This document shows positions 8,290 to 16,531 of a DNA stretch of 64,000 nucleotides, in pieces (the first letter of the stretch is position 1; the number at the start of each line of letters is the position of its first letter). The DNA comes from DATLMR01 sp035634255 (GTDB taxonomy: Bacteria > Acidobacteriota > Blastocatellia > UBA7656). The translations under genes were made by a program, and so were the position numbers. Below the pieces are notes generated by a model. It did not search any database. It was not told the DNA's origin and worked only from the letters and a program-made list of their open reading frames with translations. The stretch spans positions 57,953 through 121,952 of the forward strand of contig DASQDI010000089.1 in assembly GCA_035634255.1 (NCBI GenBank), in the 5' to 3' direction.

Positions 8290-8970
8290 ATGATCGAGAA
8301 CAACCCTGAAATGAATTTATTCAAAGAGCGGATACGCGAGTCGCTCCAACGCGAGACCCAAAACTCCAGCGCCATCAGGGTCTCCAAGCACAACAAGGTG
8401 TACGTGGTCGGGGATGAAGTCGACATGGTCTACTTCATCGAGAGCGGCGAGGTCAAACTGATTATGGTCTCGTCCGAAGGCAAAGAGTGCCTGCTTGCGA
8501 TTCATGCCTCGGGAGATATTTTCGGCGAGCTGTGCCTGTCCGGGATGGCCGGCCGCATGGAGACGGCTGTCGCGATGGAGGACACGGTTCTGAAACAGGT
8601 CCATTGCACCAGATTCCTTGAGAGTTTGGCCAGAGACTCTCTGCTCGAAGGTTTCATCAAGTATCTGGCGGTGCGCGTGGCGGACCAACAGGTGGTCATA
8701 GCGAATCTGGTGACGGTTGACAGCGAGCAGCGTCTGGGGAAGACCCTGCTGCAGCTGGCCAGAAAGCTCGGCAAGAAGGACCCTCGCAGCATACGCATCG
8801 AGCTCAAAATCTCGCACGAGGAGTTGTCCTCGATGGTCGGCACCACGAGGCCGCGCATCAGCATGTTCATGCAGAGATTTCGGAACCTCGGGCTCATCGA
8901 GACGAGCGCGGAGAACCACCTGATCATCAAGGAAGCGAAGCTCACCGCATACCTGTCATCCATCGCCTAG
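8290..8970 (+). CDS. Crp/Fnr-family transcriptional regulator
   Basis: A 226-residue regulator. Residues about 25-140 form a cyclic-nucleotide-binding-like beta barrel (VYVVGDEVDMVYFIESGEV and the segment GDIFGELCL), then a dimerisation helix, and a C-terminal winged helix-turn-helix (about 165-225) with SHEELSSMVGTTRPRISMFM as recognition region. It lacks the N-terminal Cys cluster of Fnr, so it is not an obvious Fe-S sensor; the effector is unknown. Start chosen at 8290 because GGGAG lies 4 nt upstream; an in-frame start at 8221 would overlap the -10 box. Confidence 0.9.
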   Translation: MIENNPEMNLFKERIRESLQRETQNSSAIRVSKHNKVYVVGDEVDMVYFIESGEVKLIMVSSEGKECLLAIHASGDIFGELCLSGMAGRMETAVAMEDTVLKQVHCTRFLESLARDSLLEGFIKYLAVRVADQQVVIANLVTVDSEQRLGKTLLQLARKLGKKDPRSIRIELKISHEELSSMVGTTRPRISMFMQRFRNLGLIETSAENHLIIKEAKLTAYLSSIA

Positions 8971-9134
8971 CCCCTCGCCGCCATACGCCCGGCCATTTAT
9001 ATAAACACATGTCTAATAGTGAACCGCCCCGGATTCAGGCATTTGATATTATAGGTGCAACGAATAACGGCAATAAGAGTGGGCTTGGAGATATTAACTT
9101 AAAGGACTGAAGTCTGAATGAGAAAGGCAACACC

Positions 9135-9554
9135 ATGTCTGTCATGTTACGAGCGACAAAAAGAATTCTTTACGTAGATGATAATGAAGATTCCTGCGAA
9201 ATGATCACCGTACTGCTTGAGATAGGTGGTTACGAGGTGGCCACCGCGCATACCGTGGACGACGGTTTGAGCCGGGCCAAGCTTGAGCAGTTTGACCTGT
9301 ACGTCATGGACAACAGATTCCCGGACGGCACGGGAGTTGACCTCTGCCGCCTGATCCGCGCATCCGACGAAGACACTCCGATCATCTTTTATTCGGGCGC
9401 CGCGTACCCCTATGACATCAAAGAGGGATTGGATGCGGGCGCACAATGCTACCTGACGAAACCGAGCGGCATTTACGACATTGAACGGACCATAACAGGG
9501 TTGCTCGCCGGGACCGGGGAGGTTATGGCGAATCCCCGGCAAAGCCAGCCTTAA
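9135..9554 (+). CDS. Single-domain response regulator (CheY-like receiver)
   Basis: A 139-residue receiver domain without output domain. Acidic pocket Asp15/Asp16 in VDDNED, phospho-acceptor Asp59 in VMDNRFPDG, the switch Ser in FYSGA and conserved Lys in LTKPSG are all present. Such stand-alone receivers act in phosphorelays or by protein interaction. No kinase is adjacent. The ~160 bp between this gene and the upstream Crp/Fnr gene could hold its own promoter. Confidence 0.9.
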   Translation: MSVMLRATKRILYVDDNEDSCEMITVLLEIGGYEVATAHTVDDGLSRAKLEQFDLYVMDNRFPDGTGVDLCRLIRASDEDTPIIFYSGAAYPYDIKEGLDAGAQCYLTKPSGIYDIERTITGLLAGTGEVMANPRQSQP

Positions 9555-9636
9555 TGCAGGATCGCGGAAACGGCCCTCGCCGGTAAGCGCGCCGCACGGG
9601 GCGAGCGAACTCATTGCCGGGGATTCATCCGGGCTA

Positions 9637-9849
9637 TCAGGCTCCCGCCGCGCTGGCTCGACGCGACAGCGCCATCCTCGCCATATCGGCAAGGTCCTCT
9701 TCGTCGAAGTCAACCTTCTCCATGATCCCGCTCAGATACTCGACGCACTTGCGAAATTCCTTCGAAGGGAATCCCTTCCCGAGGTCGCCGTCATACTTCC
9801 CCTGCGCTCTTTGCTGAGTGTAAGACTCGTACTTTTCTTCCAAGCTCAT
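9637..9849 (-). CDS. Small hypothetical protein of the 9637-11020 cassette
   Basis: Seventy residues, charged, predicted helical, with an acidic stretch VDFDEEDLADMARMAL in the C-terminal half. No signal peptide or metal motif. AAGGA lies about 9 nt before the ATG. It is last in a row of four small minus-strand genes with short gaps. I do not recognise the family. Confidence 0.6.
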   Translation of the reverse strand: MSLEEKYESYTQQRAQGKYDGDLGKGFPSKEFRKCVEYLSGIMEKVDFDEEDLADMARMALSRRASAAGA

Positions 9850-9875
9850 AACTGGTACGTCCTTTCTGATTCAGA

Positions 9876-10373
9876 CTATATTTCCGCGGGCCCGGCAAAG
9901 CCGGTCTGCCGTCCGGGGCTGCCGCCCTGTAATTTTTCGACCACCTCTCGGATGGACATTCTGACGTAGTCGGAGCCGAGGTGGCTGTAAGAGATAAGCC
10001 AGTGCGGGTAGAACATCTCCAGGACCTCTTTCGCGTCGCTGGTTTCGCCGAACGTGGCTTTGATCGTGGCATTATTTGCGGCAGTGATCCTATCTGAGGC
10101 CCCGTAACAGACGCTCCCCACGGCGGTATTCCCGCCCCTCGGCACGAGGTCGAACTTCAACTGCCGGTCTTTCTCGAAGGTGAACGGCAGCATCGCGACG
10201 TTGGCATCTTCGGCCCACTCCGCCAGGCCGGAAAAGTCACCTGACAGCCCGACGGACACCGCGTTAAACGCGGGCAGCCGGAACATCTCGCTCAGATTTT
10301 TGTGAATCAATCTGCAAGCCTGCTCGCCTTCGTTTCGTACGGTGCTCTTATTCGATTCGACCGTGTACCACAT
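9876..10373 (-). CDS. Hypothetical protein, 165 residues
   Basis: Soluble-looking alpha/beta protein without signal peptide or recognisable catalytic motif. It starts MWYTVESNKST with AGGA 8 nt upstream and shares codon use with its neighbours. Contains one pair of polar segments around 75-110 (RGGNTAVGSVCYGASD). It sits third in the small-gene cassette, 60 bp after the previous gene. Function unknown. Confidence 0.65.
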   Translation of the reverse strand: MWYTVESNKSTVRNEGEQACRLIHKNLSEMFRLPAFNAVSVGLSGDFSGLAEWAEDANVAMLPFTFEKDRQLKFDLVPRGGNTAVGSVCYGASDRITAANNATIKATFGETSDAKEVLEMFYPHWLISYSHLGSDYVRMSIREVVEKLQGGSPGRQTGFAGPAEI

Positions 10374-10433
10374 AATTAATCCTGACCGCTCGGGCGCGCC
10401 CGTTCCGACTCGGGCCGGCCGAGCGAATCGCGT

Positions 10434-10793
10434 TCAATTAACGAAGCCCGTCAACCACGTCTGGACTTTCGCGGCCTTGTCGCCGAAGTAAGTTTCCGCG
10501 CCGGAGAACGTGTCCGTGCGCAGCCAGAAGCCCCGCTCGTTCATGTCGAGGAATCGGTAGCGCCCCGTGGCCTTCTCGCGCAGGATGTAGCACTTCTTTG
10601 TGAAGACCTCGTAGCGCACGGCGTAGGACCCGCCTTCATAGATGAGCTGGCTCAGGAACCTCTCGCCCTTGTCGCTGTTCTCAATCCACACGTCGAGCTC
10701 GCCGAGCTGGTTGCGCCCGAACCGGTGGTTGGTGATGTGTACCTTGTCGGCGTCTACGAGGTCGTAAAGCTCGGGTTCAAATTCTTTGTTCAT
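10434..10793 (-). CDS. Hypothetical protein, 119 residues
   Basis: A small soluble protein rich in aromatic and charged residues, predicted mainly beta. Start chosen at the ATG at 10793 because AAGGA lies 7 nt upstream and the ATG follows the zinc-finger gene's stop by only 2 nt, implying translational coupling. A longer frame to 10925 overlaps the zinc-finger gene and is rejected. Unrecognised family. Confidence 0.7.
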   Translation of the reverse strand: MNKEFEPELYDLVDADKVHITNHRFGRNQLGELDVWIENSDKGERFLSQLIYEGGSYAVRYEVFTKKCYILREKATGRYRFLDMNERGFWLRTDTFSGAETYFGDKAAKVQTWLTGFVN

Positions 10794-10795
10794 AA

Positions 10796-11020
10796 TTATC
10801 CTTTGGCAGCAATCACGGACATGACATAACTTCGCATGTCCGGAGAAACATCCGGTCGCGCAGAGCCTTTGAGTATCAGCGACACCTGCTCCAACTCGGC
10901 CAGGTATGTGTGACAACCGGCGCATGTCTCAACGTGCGCCCGGTAGTTGACCACATCGCTCTGCCCGAGTTGTCGGTCCAAATGGGCAGAGGCAATCAAT
11001 CCGGACTTGTCACACCTCAT
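10796..11020 (-). CDS. Putative zinc-finger (zf-HC2) anti-sigma-like protein
   Basis: Seventy-four residues with the anti-sigma zinc-binding signature HxxxCxxC (HVETCAGCH) preceded by a helix AHLDRQLG, as in ZAS/zf-HC2 domains that grip ECF sigma factors. It has no membrane segment and no sigma gene beside it, so it may be a soluble redox-sensitive anti-sigma or a general zinc module. First gene of the four-gene cassette; its stop is 2 nt from the next start. Confidence 0.75.
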   Translation of the reverse strand: MRCDKSGLIASAHLDRQLGQSDVVNYRAHVETCAGCHTYLAELEQVSLILKGSARPDVSPDMRSYVMSVIAAKG

Positions 11021-11079
11021 ATCAGATCAGCTCCGGTCAACCCCAGGCTCGTTACCAATCAGTACGCCTTCAGGGTAGG

Positions 11080-11331
11080 CTAATTCCTGGGTTTGGCGTC
11101 GGTCACTTTAAGCGCCCGCCCGTGCAGGTCCTGCCCGTTGAGTTTTTCCTTGGCTGACTCGGCATCCTCTTTCAGATTCATCTCGATGAAGCCGAAGCCC
11201 TTCGAGCGGCCCGAATCGCGGTCGGTTATCAGGTGGCAGGAATCCACGGCGCCTACTCCGCTGAAAAGGGTGTTGAGGTCATCACTGGAAGTATCATGGG
11301 AGAGGTTCCCAACGAACAATTTGACTGACAT
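11080..11331 (-). CDS. RRM-type RNA-binding protein
   Basis: Eighty-three residues forming one RNA recognition motif. RNP2 is LFVGNL (4-9) and RNP1 is KGFGFIEM (about 44-51); both carry the aromatic side chains that stack on RNA bases. Bacterial single-RRM proteins of this size resemble cyanobacterial cold-induced Rbp proteins. Start at 11331 follows AAAGGA; the upstream in-frame start at 11376 has none. It lies just upstream of the small-gene cassette on the same strand but 60 bp apart. Confidence 0.9.
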   Translation of the reverse strand: MSVKLFVGNLSHDTSSDDLNTLFSGVGAVDSCHLITDRDSGRSKGFGFIEMNLKEDAESAKEKLNGQDLHGRALKVTDAKPRN

Positions 11332-11538
11332 AAAGGTGGTCCTTTCGGTAGAGGAAGCCTGCCCCTCGGGATACATGTTGCCAGGCTGCCGGATACTCTG
11401 AAGGTGAGCTGTGATTCAGATGGACTGGCGGATTCCAGAGAAGCTGAAGAAGAGAGCGAGCTATGCTCAGTTCTGCCTTAACCCTAACACCTCATGGAGG
11501 CTTTGTCAAATAATGGCCTTTTTACGCAGGTTTAGGGC

Positions 11539-11581
11539 AAAAAATCGGCCGGCGCGGTCGCTTATTTCAACCGCGCCGGCC
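11539..11581 (-). terminator. Rho-independent terminator of uvrB
   Basis: A 12-bp perfect GC stem (11547-11558 and 11570-11581) is followed on the minus strand by a run of six Ts (11539-11545), 13 bp beyond the uvrB stop. Textbook intrinsic terminator. Confidence 0.85.
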
Positions 11582-11594
11582 AGACGGAAATCAT

Positions 11595-13580
11595 TCACGT
11601 GAGTTCGATCTCGCGGCCGCGCAGGTATTTGATCTTATCGCGCAGTTCCGCCGCGCGCTCGAACTCGAAGCGCGAGGCCGCCCCGCGCATCTCAAGCTCA
11701 AGGCGGGTGATCGTCTCGCGTATGTTCTCGGGCGTGTAGTCCTCGATCTGGTCGAGGTCGAGAGGCACTTTGAAGTAATCCGCCTCGCTTATCGAGACGA
11801 GAGTCGAGTCGATGGCCTTCACAATCGTCTGCGGGGTGATGCCGTGCTCGGCGTTGTAGGCGGCCTGCTTTTCGCGGCGGCGCTGGGTCTCGCCAATCGC
11901 GCGCCGCATGGAATCGGTCATGCGGTCGGCGTAGAGGATGGCTTTGCCGCGCACGTTGCGAGCGGCGCGGCCTATGGTCTGGATGAGCGACATCTCGGAC
12001 CGCAGGAAGCCTTCCTTATCGGCGTCGAGGATGGCGACGAGCGAGACTTCGGGCAGGTCCAGCCCCTCTCGCAGGAGATTGATGCCGACGAGCACGTCGA
12101 ACTCCCCGCGCCGCAGGTCGCGCAGTATCTTTATGCGTTCGAGCGTGACGACCTCGGAGTGCAGGTAGCGCACGCGGACCCCGAGCTCGGCGTAGTACTC
12201 GGTCAGGTTCTCGGCCATCTTCTTGGTGAGCGTGGTGACGAGCACGCGCTCGTTCCTCGCGACGCGCTCGCGGATCTCGTTCAGGAGGTCGTCGACCTGC
12301 CCGCGCACGGGCCGGACGTCGACTTCGGGGTCGATCAGGCCCGTGGGGCGGATCACCTGCTCGATCACCTCCCCGCCGGTCTTGCCGAGCTCGTAGGGGC
12401 CGGGGGTCGCGCTGACGAAGACGACCTGCCCCACGCGCCGCTCCCACTCGTCGAAGTTGAGCGGGCGGTTGTCCATCGCGGAAGGCAGGCGAAACCCGAA
12501 ATCGACGAGGGTGCGCTTGCGCGACTGGTCGCCCGCGTACATCCCGCGCACCTGCGGCACGGTCTGGTGGCTCTCGTCGACGACCACCATCGAGTCGCGC
12601 GGCAGGTAGTCGAGCAGGGTCGGGGGCGGCTCGCCCGGGAGCCTGCCCGTGAGGTGGCGCGAGTAGTTCTCGATGCCGTGACAGTAGCCGAGCTCCTTGA
12701 GCATCTCTATGTCGTACATCGTGCGCTGGTGGAGGCGCTGCGCTTCGAGCAGCTTGCCCTGGTCGACCAGCTGCGGCTCCCACTCGTCGAGCTCCTGCCT
12801 GATCGTCTTGATCGCCCGCTTGAGCGTATCCTGCGGCATCACGTAGTGAGACTTCGGGTATATCGGCAGGCGGTCGTGCTTTTCGATCACCTCCCCGAGC
12901 AGGGGGTCGATGGTCGATATGGAGTCGACCTCGTCGCCCCAGAACTCGATGCGGATGGCCTTGTCCTGGTAGACCGGGTAGATCTCGACGATGTCCCCGC
13001 GCACGCGGAACGAGCCGCGCTCGAAGGCCACGTCGTTGCGCTGGTACTGGATCTCGACCAGCTTGCGGAGCAGGGCCGTGCGCGAGAGCTGCTGGCCCCG
13101 CTCGATGAAGGCCACCATCCCGTAATAAGCGTCCGGGTCCCCGAGGCCGTAGATGCAGGAGACGCTCGCGACGATGATGCAGTCGCGCCGCTCAAATAAG
13201 CTGCGCGTGGCCGAGAGGCGGAGGCGGTCGATCTCTTCGTTGATCGTCGCCTCCTTCTCGATGAACGTGTCGGTCGATGGGATGTAGGCTTCGGGCTGGT
13301 AGTAGTCGTAATAGCTGACGAAATATTCTATCGCGTTGTGCGGGAAGAATGATTTGAACTCCTGGTACAGCTGGGCGGCGAGGGTCTTGTTGTGCGCCAT
13401 GACGAGCACGGGGCGGTTGACGCGCTCGACCACGGAGGCCACGGTAAAAGTCTTGCCGCTGCCGGTCACCCCCAGCAGCACCTGATGGTCGAGGTTTTCG
13501 TTGAGGCCCCGGACCAGCTGCTCTATCGCCTGAGGCTGGTCCCCCTGCGGCGCGTAATCCGATACGAGCTTGAAATCCAT
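11595..13580 (-). CDS. uvrB: Excinuclease ABC subunit B
   Basis: A 661-residue UvrB, full length for the family. Walker A GVTGSGKT (37-44), the damage-inserting beta-hairpin with YYDYYQPEAY, DEAD-like DESHQ, helicase motifs QTIGRAARN, and a C-terminal UVR domain (about 622-657) that contacts UvrC. It works in nucleotide excision repair with UvrA, verifying damage and loading UvrC. The ATG at 13580 is chosen because GGGAG lies 4 nt upstream and it matches the usual N-terminus; the frame extends to 13703 without support. No LexA-like box was recognised upstream. It is monocistronic, ended by an intrinsic terminator. Confidence 0.97.
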   Translation of the reverse strand: MDFKLVSDYAPQGDQPQAIEQLVRGLNENLDHQVLLGVTGSGKTFTVASVVERVNRPVLVMAHNKTLAAQLYQEFKSFFPHNAIEYFVSYYDYYQPEAYIPSTDTFIEKEATINEEIDRLRLSATRSLFERRDCIIVASVSCIYGLGDPDAYYGMVAFIERGQQLSRTALLRKLVEIQYQRNDVAFERGSFRVRGDIVEIYPVYQDKAIRIEFWGDEVDSISTIDPLLGEVIEKHDRLPIYPKSHYVMPQDTLKRAIKTIRQELDEWEPQLVDQGKLLEAQRLHQRTMYDIEMLKELGYCHGIENYSRHLTGRLPGEPPPTLLDYLPRDSMVVVDESHQTVPQVRGMYAGDQSRKRTLVDFGFRLPSAMDNRPLNFDEWERRVGQVVFVSATPGPYELGKTGGEVIEQVIRPTGLIDPEVDVRPVRGQVDDLLNEIRERVARNERVLVTTLTKKMAENLTEYYAELGVRVRYLHSEVVTLERIKILRDLRRGEFDVLVGINLLREGLDLPEVSLVAILDADKEGFLRSEMSLIQTIGRAARNVRGKAILYADRMTDSMRRAIGETQRRREKQAAYNAEHGITPQTIVKAIDSTLVSISEADYFKVPLDLDQIEDYTPENIRETITRLELEMRGAASRFEFERAAELRDKIKYLRGREIELT

Positions 13581-13780
13581 TAGACTCCCTTTTCCGGCGG
13601 TAAGGTCGTTGAGAGGCGGAAAAATTCTCCTCCGCGACACAGGTGTCCGCAATCTTTTATCACCTGAAACGAAATTATACAGGCCAGTTAACGGGGCAGG
13701 CAACGCACGCGGAATGGCTCGAAAAAACAGGCGCGCCGAAAAAAAGAAGACCGAAAGTTTGATGCTTTATGAATAGGCGC

Positions 13781-13809
13781 TTGACATTAAATCTGCTCCT
13801 GTCGATAAT
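13781..13809 (+). promoter_or_regulatory. Sigma-70-type promoter of purC
   Basis: TTGACA (13781-13786) and GATAAT (13804-13809) with an exact 17-bp spacer, about 75 bp before the purC coding start. Strong match to the housekeeping consensus. Confidence 0.8.
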
Positions 13810-13857
13810 GCGGGTTGCCACCACAACCCTTTAGAAGGTCGCAACAGTTCCACCGAA

Positions 13858-14838
13858 TTGACTCCAGGCGGAAGAGGTAAGCTGATTAACGCAATCCCTC
13901 AAGTCAATATCGCCGGTATGAAACTCTACCGGCGCGGCAAGGTCAGAGATGTTTTCGAGGTCGGGGACAAGCTGCTGATCGTCGCCACCGACCGCATCTC
14001 GGCTTTCGACGTCGTTATGCCGGACGCGATCCCGCATAAGGGCAGGGTGCTCACGGCGCTTTCGGAGTTCTGGTTCGGTTACCTGGCAGACACGGTGGCG
14101 AATCACCTGATCACGACCGACGTCGATAAATTCCCCGCCCCTCTGGGGGAGCGCCGCGACCTGCTCGAAGGCAGGTCCATGCTCGTCGAGCGGGCGGAGG
14201 TCTTCCCCGTGGAGTGCGTCGCGCGCGGCTACCTCGCGGGCTCGGGGTGGAAAGAGTACTCGCGGACGCGGGAAGTGTGCGGGGTGAGGCTGCCCGAAGG
14301 CCTGGAGGAATCGAGCAGGCTGCCGGAGCCGATATTCACCCCGGCGACGAAGGCGGAGACGGGCCACGACATAAACATCTCCGAGCGCGAGATGGCGGAC
14401 CGCGTGGGGGCCGAGGCGACGGGGCGGCTAAAGGAACTGACGCTCGCGCTTTACTCGAAGGCGAGCGCCTACGCTTCCGAGCGCGGCATAATCATCGCCG
14501 ACACGAAGTTCGAGTTCGGGGTGAGGGACGGCCGGATAATCCTGGTGGACGAGGCCCTGACGCCCGACTCCTCGCGGTTCTGGCCCCAGGCCCTCTACAG
14601 CCCCGGGCGGGGCCAGCAATCGTTTGACAAGCAGTACGTGAGAGATTATCTGGAATCGCTCGACTGGGACAAGCAACCGCCGGGGCCGAGCCTTCCCGAA
14701 GAGGTCATCGGGCGGACGAGTGAGAAGTACCTTGAAGCCTACAGGCTGCTGACAGGCCATCGGATTTCGGATTTCGGATTTCGGATTTCGGATTCGGGAC
14801 GGGCGGGCGCGCCCTCCGATCCAAAATCCAAAATGTGA
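13858..14838 (+). CDS. purC: Phosphoribosylaminoimidazole-succinocarboxamide synthase
   Basis: SAICAR synthase of purine biosynthesis (CAIR + Asp + ATP). Family motifs include YRRGKVRDVFEVGD, ATDRISAFDVV, VECVARGYLAGSGW and DEALTPDSSRFW. The start is uncertain: TTG at 13858 is the longest frame, but family N-termini and a GAAGAGGTAAG ribosome site suggest translation begins near 13882-13885 at a non-ATG codon. The last ~25 residues (HRISDFGFRISDSG...) are encoded by a 7-bp tandem repeat and are foreign to the enzyme fold. A sigma-70 promoter is upstream and the CvpA-like gene follows after 13 bp. Confidence 0.95.
   Translation: MTPGGRGKLINAIPQVNIAGMKLYRRGKVRDVFEVGDKLLIVATDRISAFDVVMPDAIPHKGRVLTALSEFWFGYLADTVANHLITTDVDKFPAPLGERRDLLEGRSMLVERAEVFPVECVARGYLAGSGWKEYSRTREVCGVRLPEGLEESSRLPEPIFTPATKAETGHDINISEREMADRVGAEATGRLKELTLALYSKASAYASERGIIIADTKFEFGVRDGRIILVDEALTPDSSRFWPQALYSPGRGQQSFDKQYVRDYLESLDWDKQPPGPSLPEEVIGRTSEKYLEAYRLLTGHRISDFGFRISDSGRAGAPSDPKSKM
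14761..14795. repeat. 7-bp tandem repeat (CGGATTT)n inside the purC 3' end
   Basis: Four full copies of cggattt and a shortened fifth, then a short spacer and a second small repeat (ccaaaat, two copies at about 14821-14834). The array is read in frame as the C-terminal tail of PurC. Heptamer arrays of this kind are typical of intergenic repeat families. Confidence 0.85.
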
Positions 14839-14851
14839 AATTGCGAACCCG

Positions 14852-15376
14852 ATGACATTTCTCGACTACTTCGTTCTCTTTGTAGTTGCAGCATCCATCA
14901 TCCTGGGAGCCTCAAGGGGAATACTCAAGGGAATAATTTCGGTCTTCTCCACCATCGCGGGACTGGTCGCGGCGGCCCATCTTTACGAGTACGCCGCGGC
15001 CGCCTTCAGTGGAGTGACAACCACCTCGCGAGCCGCGAACCTGCTCGGCTTTGTAGCAGTCTTTTTGCTGTTTCTAATAGCCGGAGGCCTGCTGTCACGC
15101 TGGCTGCGCCGCAAGCTCAGGCGCGCGCGCCTTCGGTGGCTGGACCGCGTGTCCGGCGCGGCGTTCGGCCTCGTGCGGGGCTGGCTCGTCTGCTCCGTGA
15201 TCTACCTCGCGCTCACGGCATTCCCCGTGAGGCCGGAGGCGGTAGAGCGCGCGGCCTTCGCGCCCGCCCTGCTCGAAGGGACGAGGGTGATCTCTTACCT
15301 GACATCGAGCGAATTGAGAGAGCGTTTCTTTAACGGGTATTCCACGGTACAGAGTTTGTGGGGATCAAGGGACTAA
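14852..15376 (+). CDS. CvpA-family membrane protein
   Basis: A 174-residue protein with four hydrophobic segments (about 3-22, 25-50, 62-82, 103-123) and the CvpA feature of a Gly-rich helix turn GASRGILKGI followed later by a basic cluster RRKLRRARLRWLDR and GAAFGLVRG. CvpA proteins sit in the inner membrane and are linked to colicin V production and envelope stress in enterics; their biochemical role is unclear. It follows purC by 13 bp, a pairing reminiscent of purine-operon cvpA-purF. Confidence 0.8.
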   Translation: MTFLDYFVLFVVAASIILGASRGILKGIISVFSTIAGLVAAAHLYEYAAAAFSGVTTTSRAANLLGFVAVFLLFLIAGGLLSRWLRRKLRRARLRWLDRVSGAAFGLVRGWLVCSVIYLALTAFPVRPEAVERAAFAPALLEGTRVISYLTSSELRERFFNGYSTVQSLWGSRD

Positions 15377-15449
15377 GAATATTAAGAAATCAATAGAGAA
15401 AAAGATACGCCCTGAGCGACCCCGCTCATTACGTTCTTAGAGGAGAAGC

Positions 15450-15749
15450 ATGCTGATAAAGAGTAAATTAGAGGACCTTGTAACCGAGATGGTGGAGCGT
15501 GGGATATTATTCGAGGATGCCGTCGAGGAATTCGAGAAGCATTTTATACTCTCAGTATTGAAACGTACTAACGGGAACCTGTCGAAGGCGGCCGAAGAGC
15601 TCCGCATCCACCGCAACACCCTCTCGAAGCGCGTCGAGAAGTATTACCAGAACGGCCACATGGCGGGCGCGCGACTCCGCCGCCCGCGCGCGCAGAGCTC
15701 GAACGGCCCCGCGCGCTCGTCCAAAGCGGCCTCGCGCGCGCGGCGTTAA
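15450..15749 (+). CDS. Fis-type helix-turn-helix protein
   Basis: Ninety-nine residues. The core (about 28-72) matches the Fis/NtrC C-terminal HTH: GNLSKAAEELRIHRNTLSKRVEKY. The tail (73-99) is a basic Arg/Ala/Ser-rich extension that could bind DNA non-specifically. GAGGAG lies 5 nt upstream of the ATG. It is probably a nucleoid-associated or regulatory DNA-binding protein; targets unknown. Confidence 0.85.
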   Translation: MLIKSKLEDLVTEMVERGILFEDAVEEFEKHFILSVLKRTNGNLSKAAEELRIHRNTLSKRVEKYYQNGHMAGARLRRPRAQSSNGPARSSKAASRARR

Positions 15750-15815
15750 GCCCCGGTCTGAAGTCGGAGAGCCGAAGAATCTGTGCCCGCCTCAGCAACG
15801 CCTCCCGGCCCGAGG

Positions 15816-16334
15816 CTATTTCTGCCCGAGCAGATTCCGGATGTCGGCCTCCAGCTGTTGCGTCTTCGCCGGGCCCCCGCCGATGTACTTTCGATAGACC
15901 TTCCAGTCCCTCGTGACGAGGTAAGTGGTCGGGAAGCTGTCCACCCTGAAATCGTACCCGAGGCTGTCTTCGCCCATGAGGATCGTGTACTTCATGTTGT
16001 GGCGGGAGACGAAAGGCTTGACCTCTTTGGCCTCCCCCGAGGCGAGGGTCACGCCGACGATCTTGACGCCCTGGCTCGCGTACTTCTGCTGCAACTCGTT
16101 GTAGGCGGGTATCTCCTTTATGCACGGGCCGCACCAGGTCGCCCAGAAGTCGACGACCAGTATCGAGCCTTTCATCTCGTCGAGGTGGACGGTTTTGCCG
16201 TCCAGGTCCGTGAGCTTCGCAGAGATCATGCTTTTCGAATCGTCGGCGGGCGCGCCGGCGAGCGCGGCGCTCTGCGCCGTCAGGGCGGGCGCGGAGAAGA
16301 GGAGCAGACCGGTAAGTAAGATAAATAATTTCAT
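15816..16334 (-). CDS. TlpA-like thioredoxin-fold protein
   Basis: A 172-residue exported thioredoxin-fold protein. Signal peptide about 1-22; redox motif WCGPC with Cys68 and Cys71; the AhpC/TSA-like segment VDFWATWCGPC and a cis-Pro region VDSFPTTYLV. TlpA/ResA relatives reduce apo-cytochrome Cys pairs or other periplasmic disulfides. In a genome with multihaem cytochromes, a role in cytochrome maturation is plausible. Start at 16334 chosen for the signal peptide; the frame runs on to 16418 without support. Confidence 0.88.
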   Translation of the reverse strand: MKLFILLTGLLLFSAPALTAQSAALAGAPADDSKSMISAKLTDLDGKTVHLDEMKGSILVVDFWATWCGPCIKEIPAYNELQQKYASQGVKIVGVTLASGEAKEVKPFVSRHNMKYTILMGEDSLGYDFRVDSFPTTYLVTRDWKVYRKYIGGGPAKTQQLEADIRNLLGQK

Positions 16335-16531
16335 TTCGACCTCCGTGAAGTAATGCATCGGCCCCAGGGCCTTTTTATAAGGGATTGGGTGAGCCGTTCT
16401 CGCGAACCCCGCCGGCAATATTAACCCACGGCGGTTGATCCGGGCAATCCTGGTCCGCGCGGAGTCGGGGCCAGCTTGAGAATCTCGAATCGATGTAGTA
16501 GACTCTCGATGAAATTTTATGGAGGATACCT

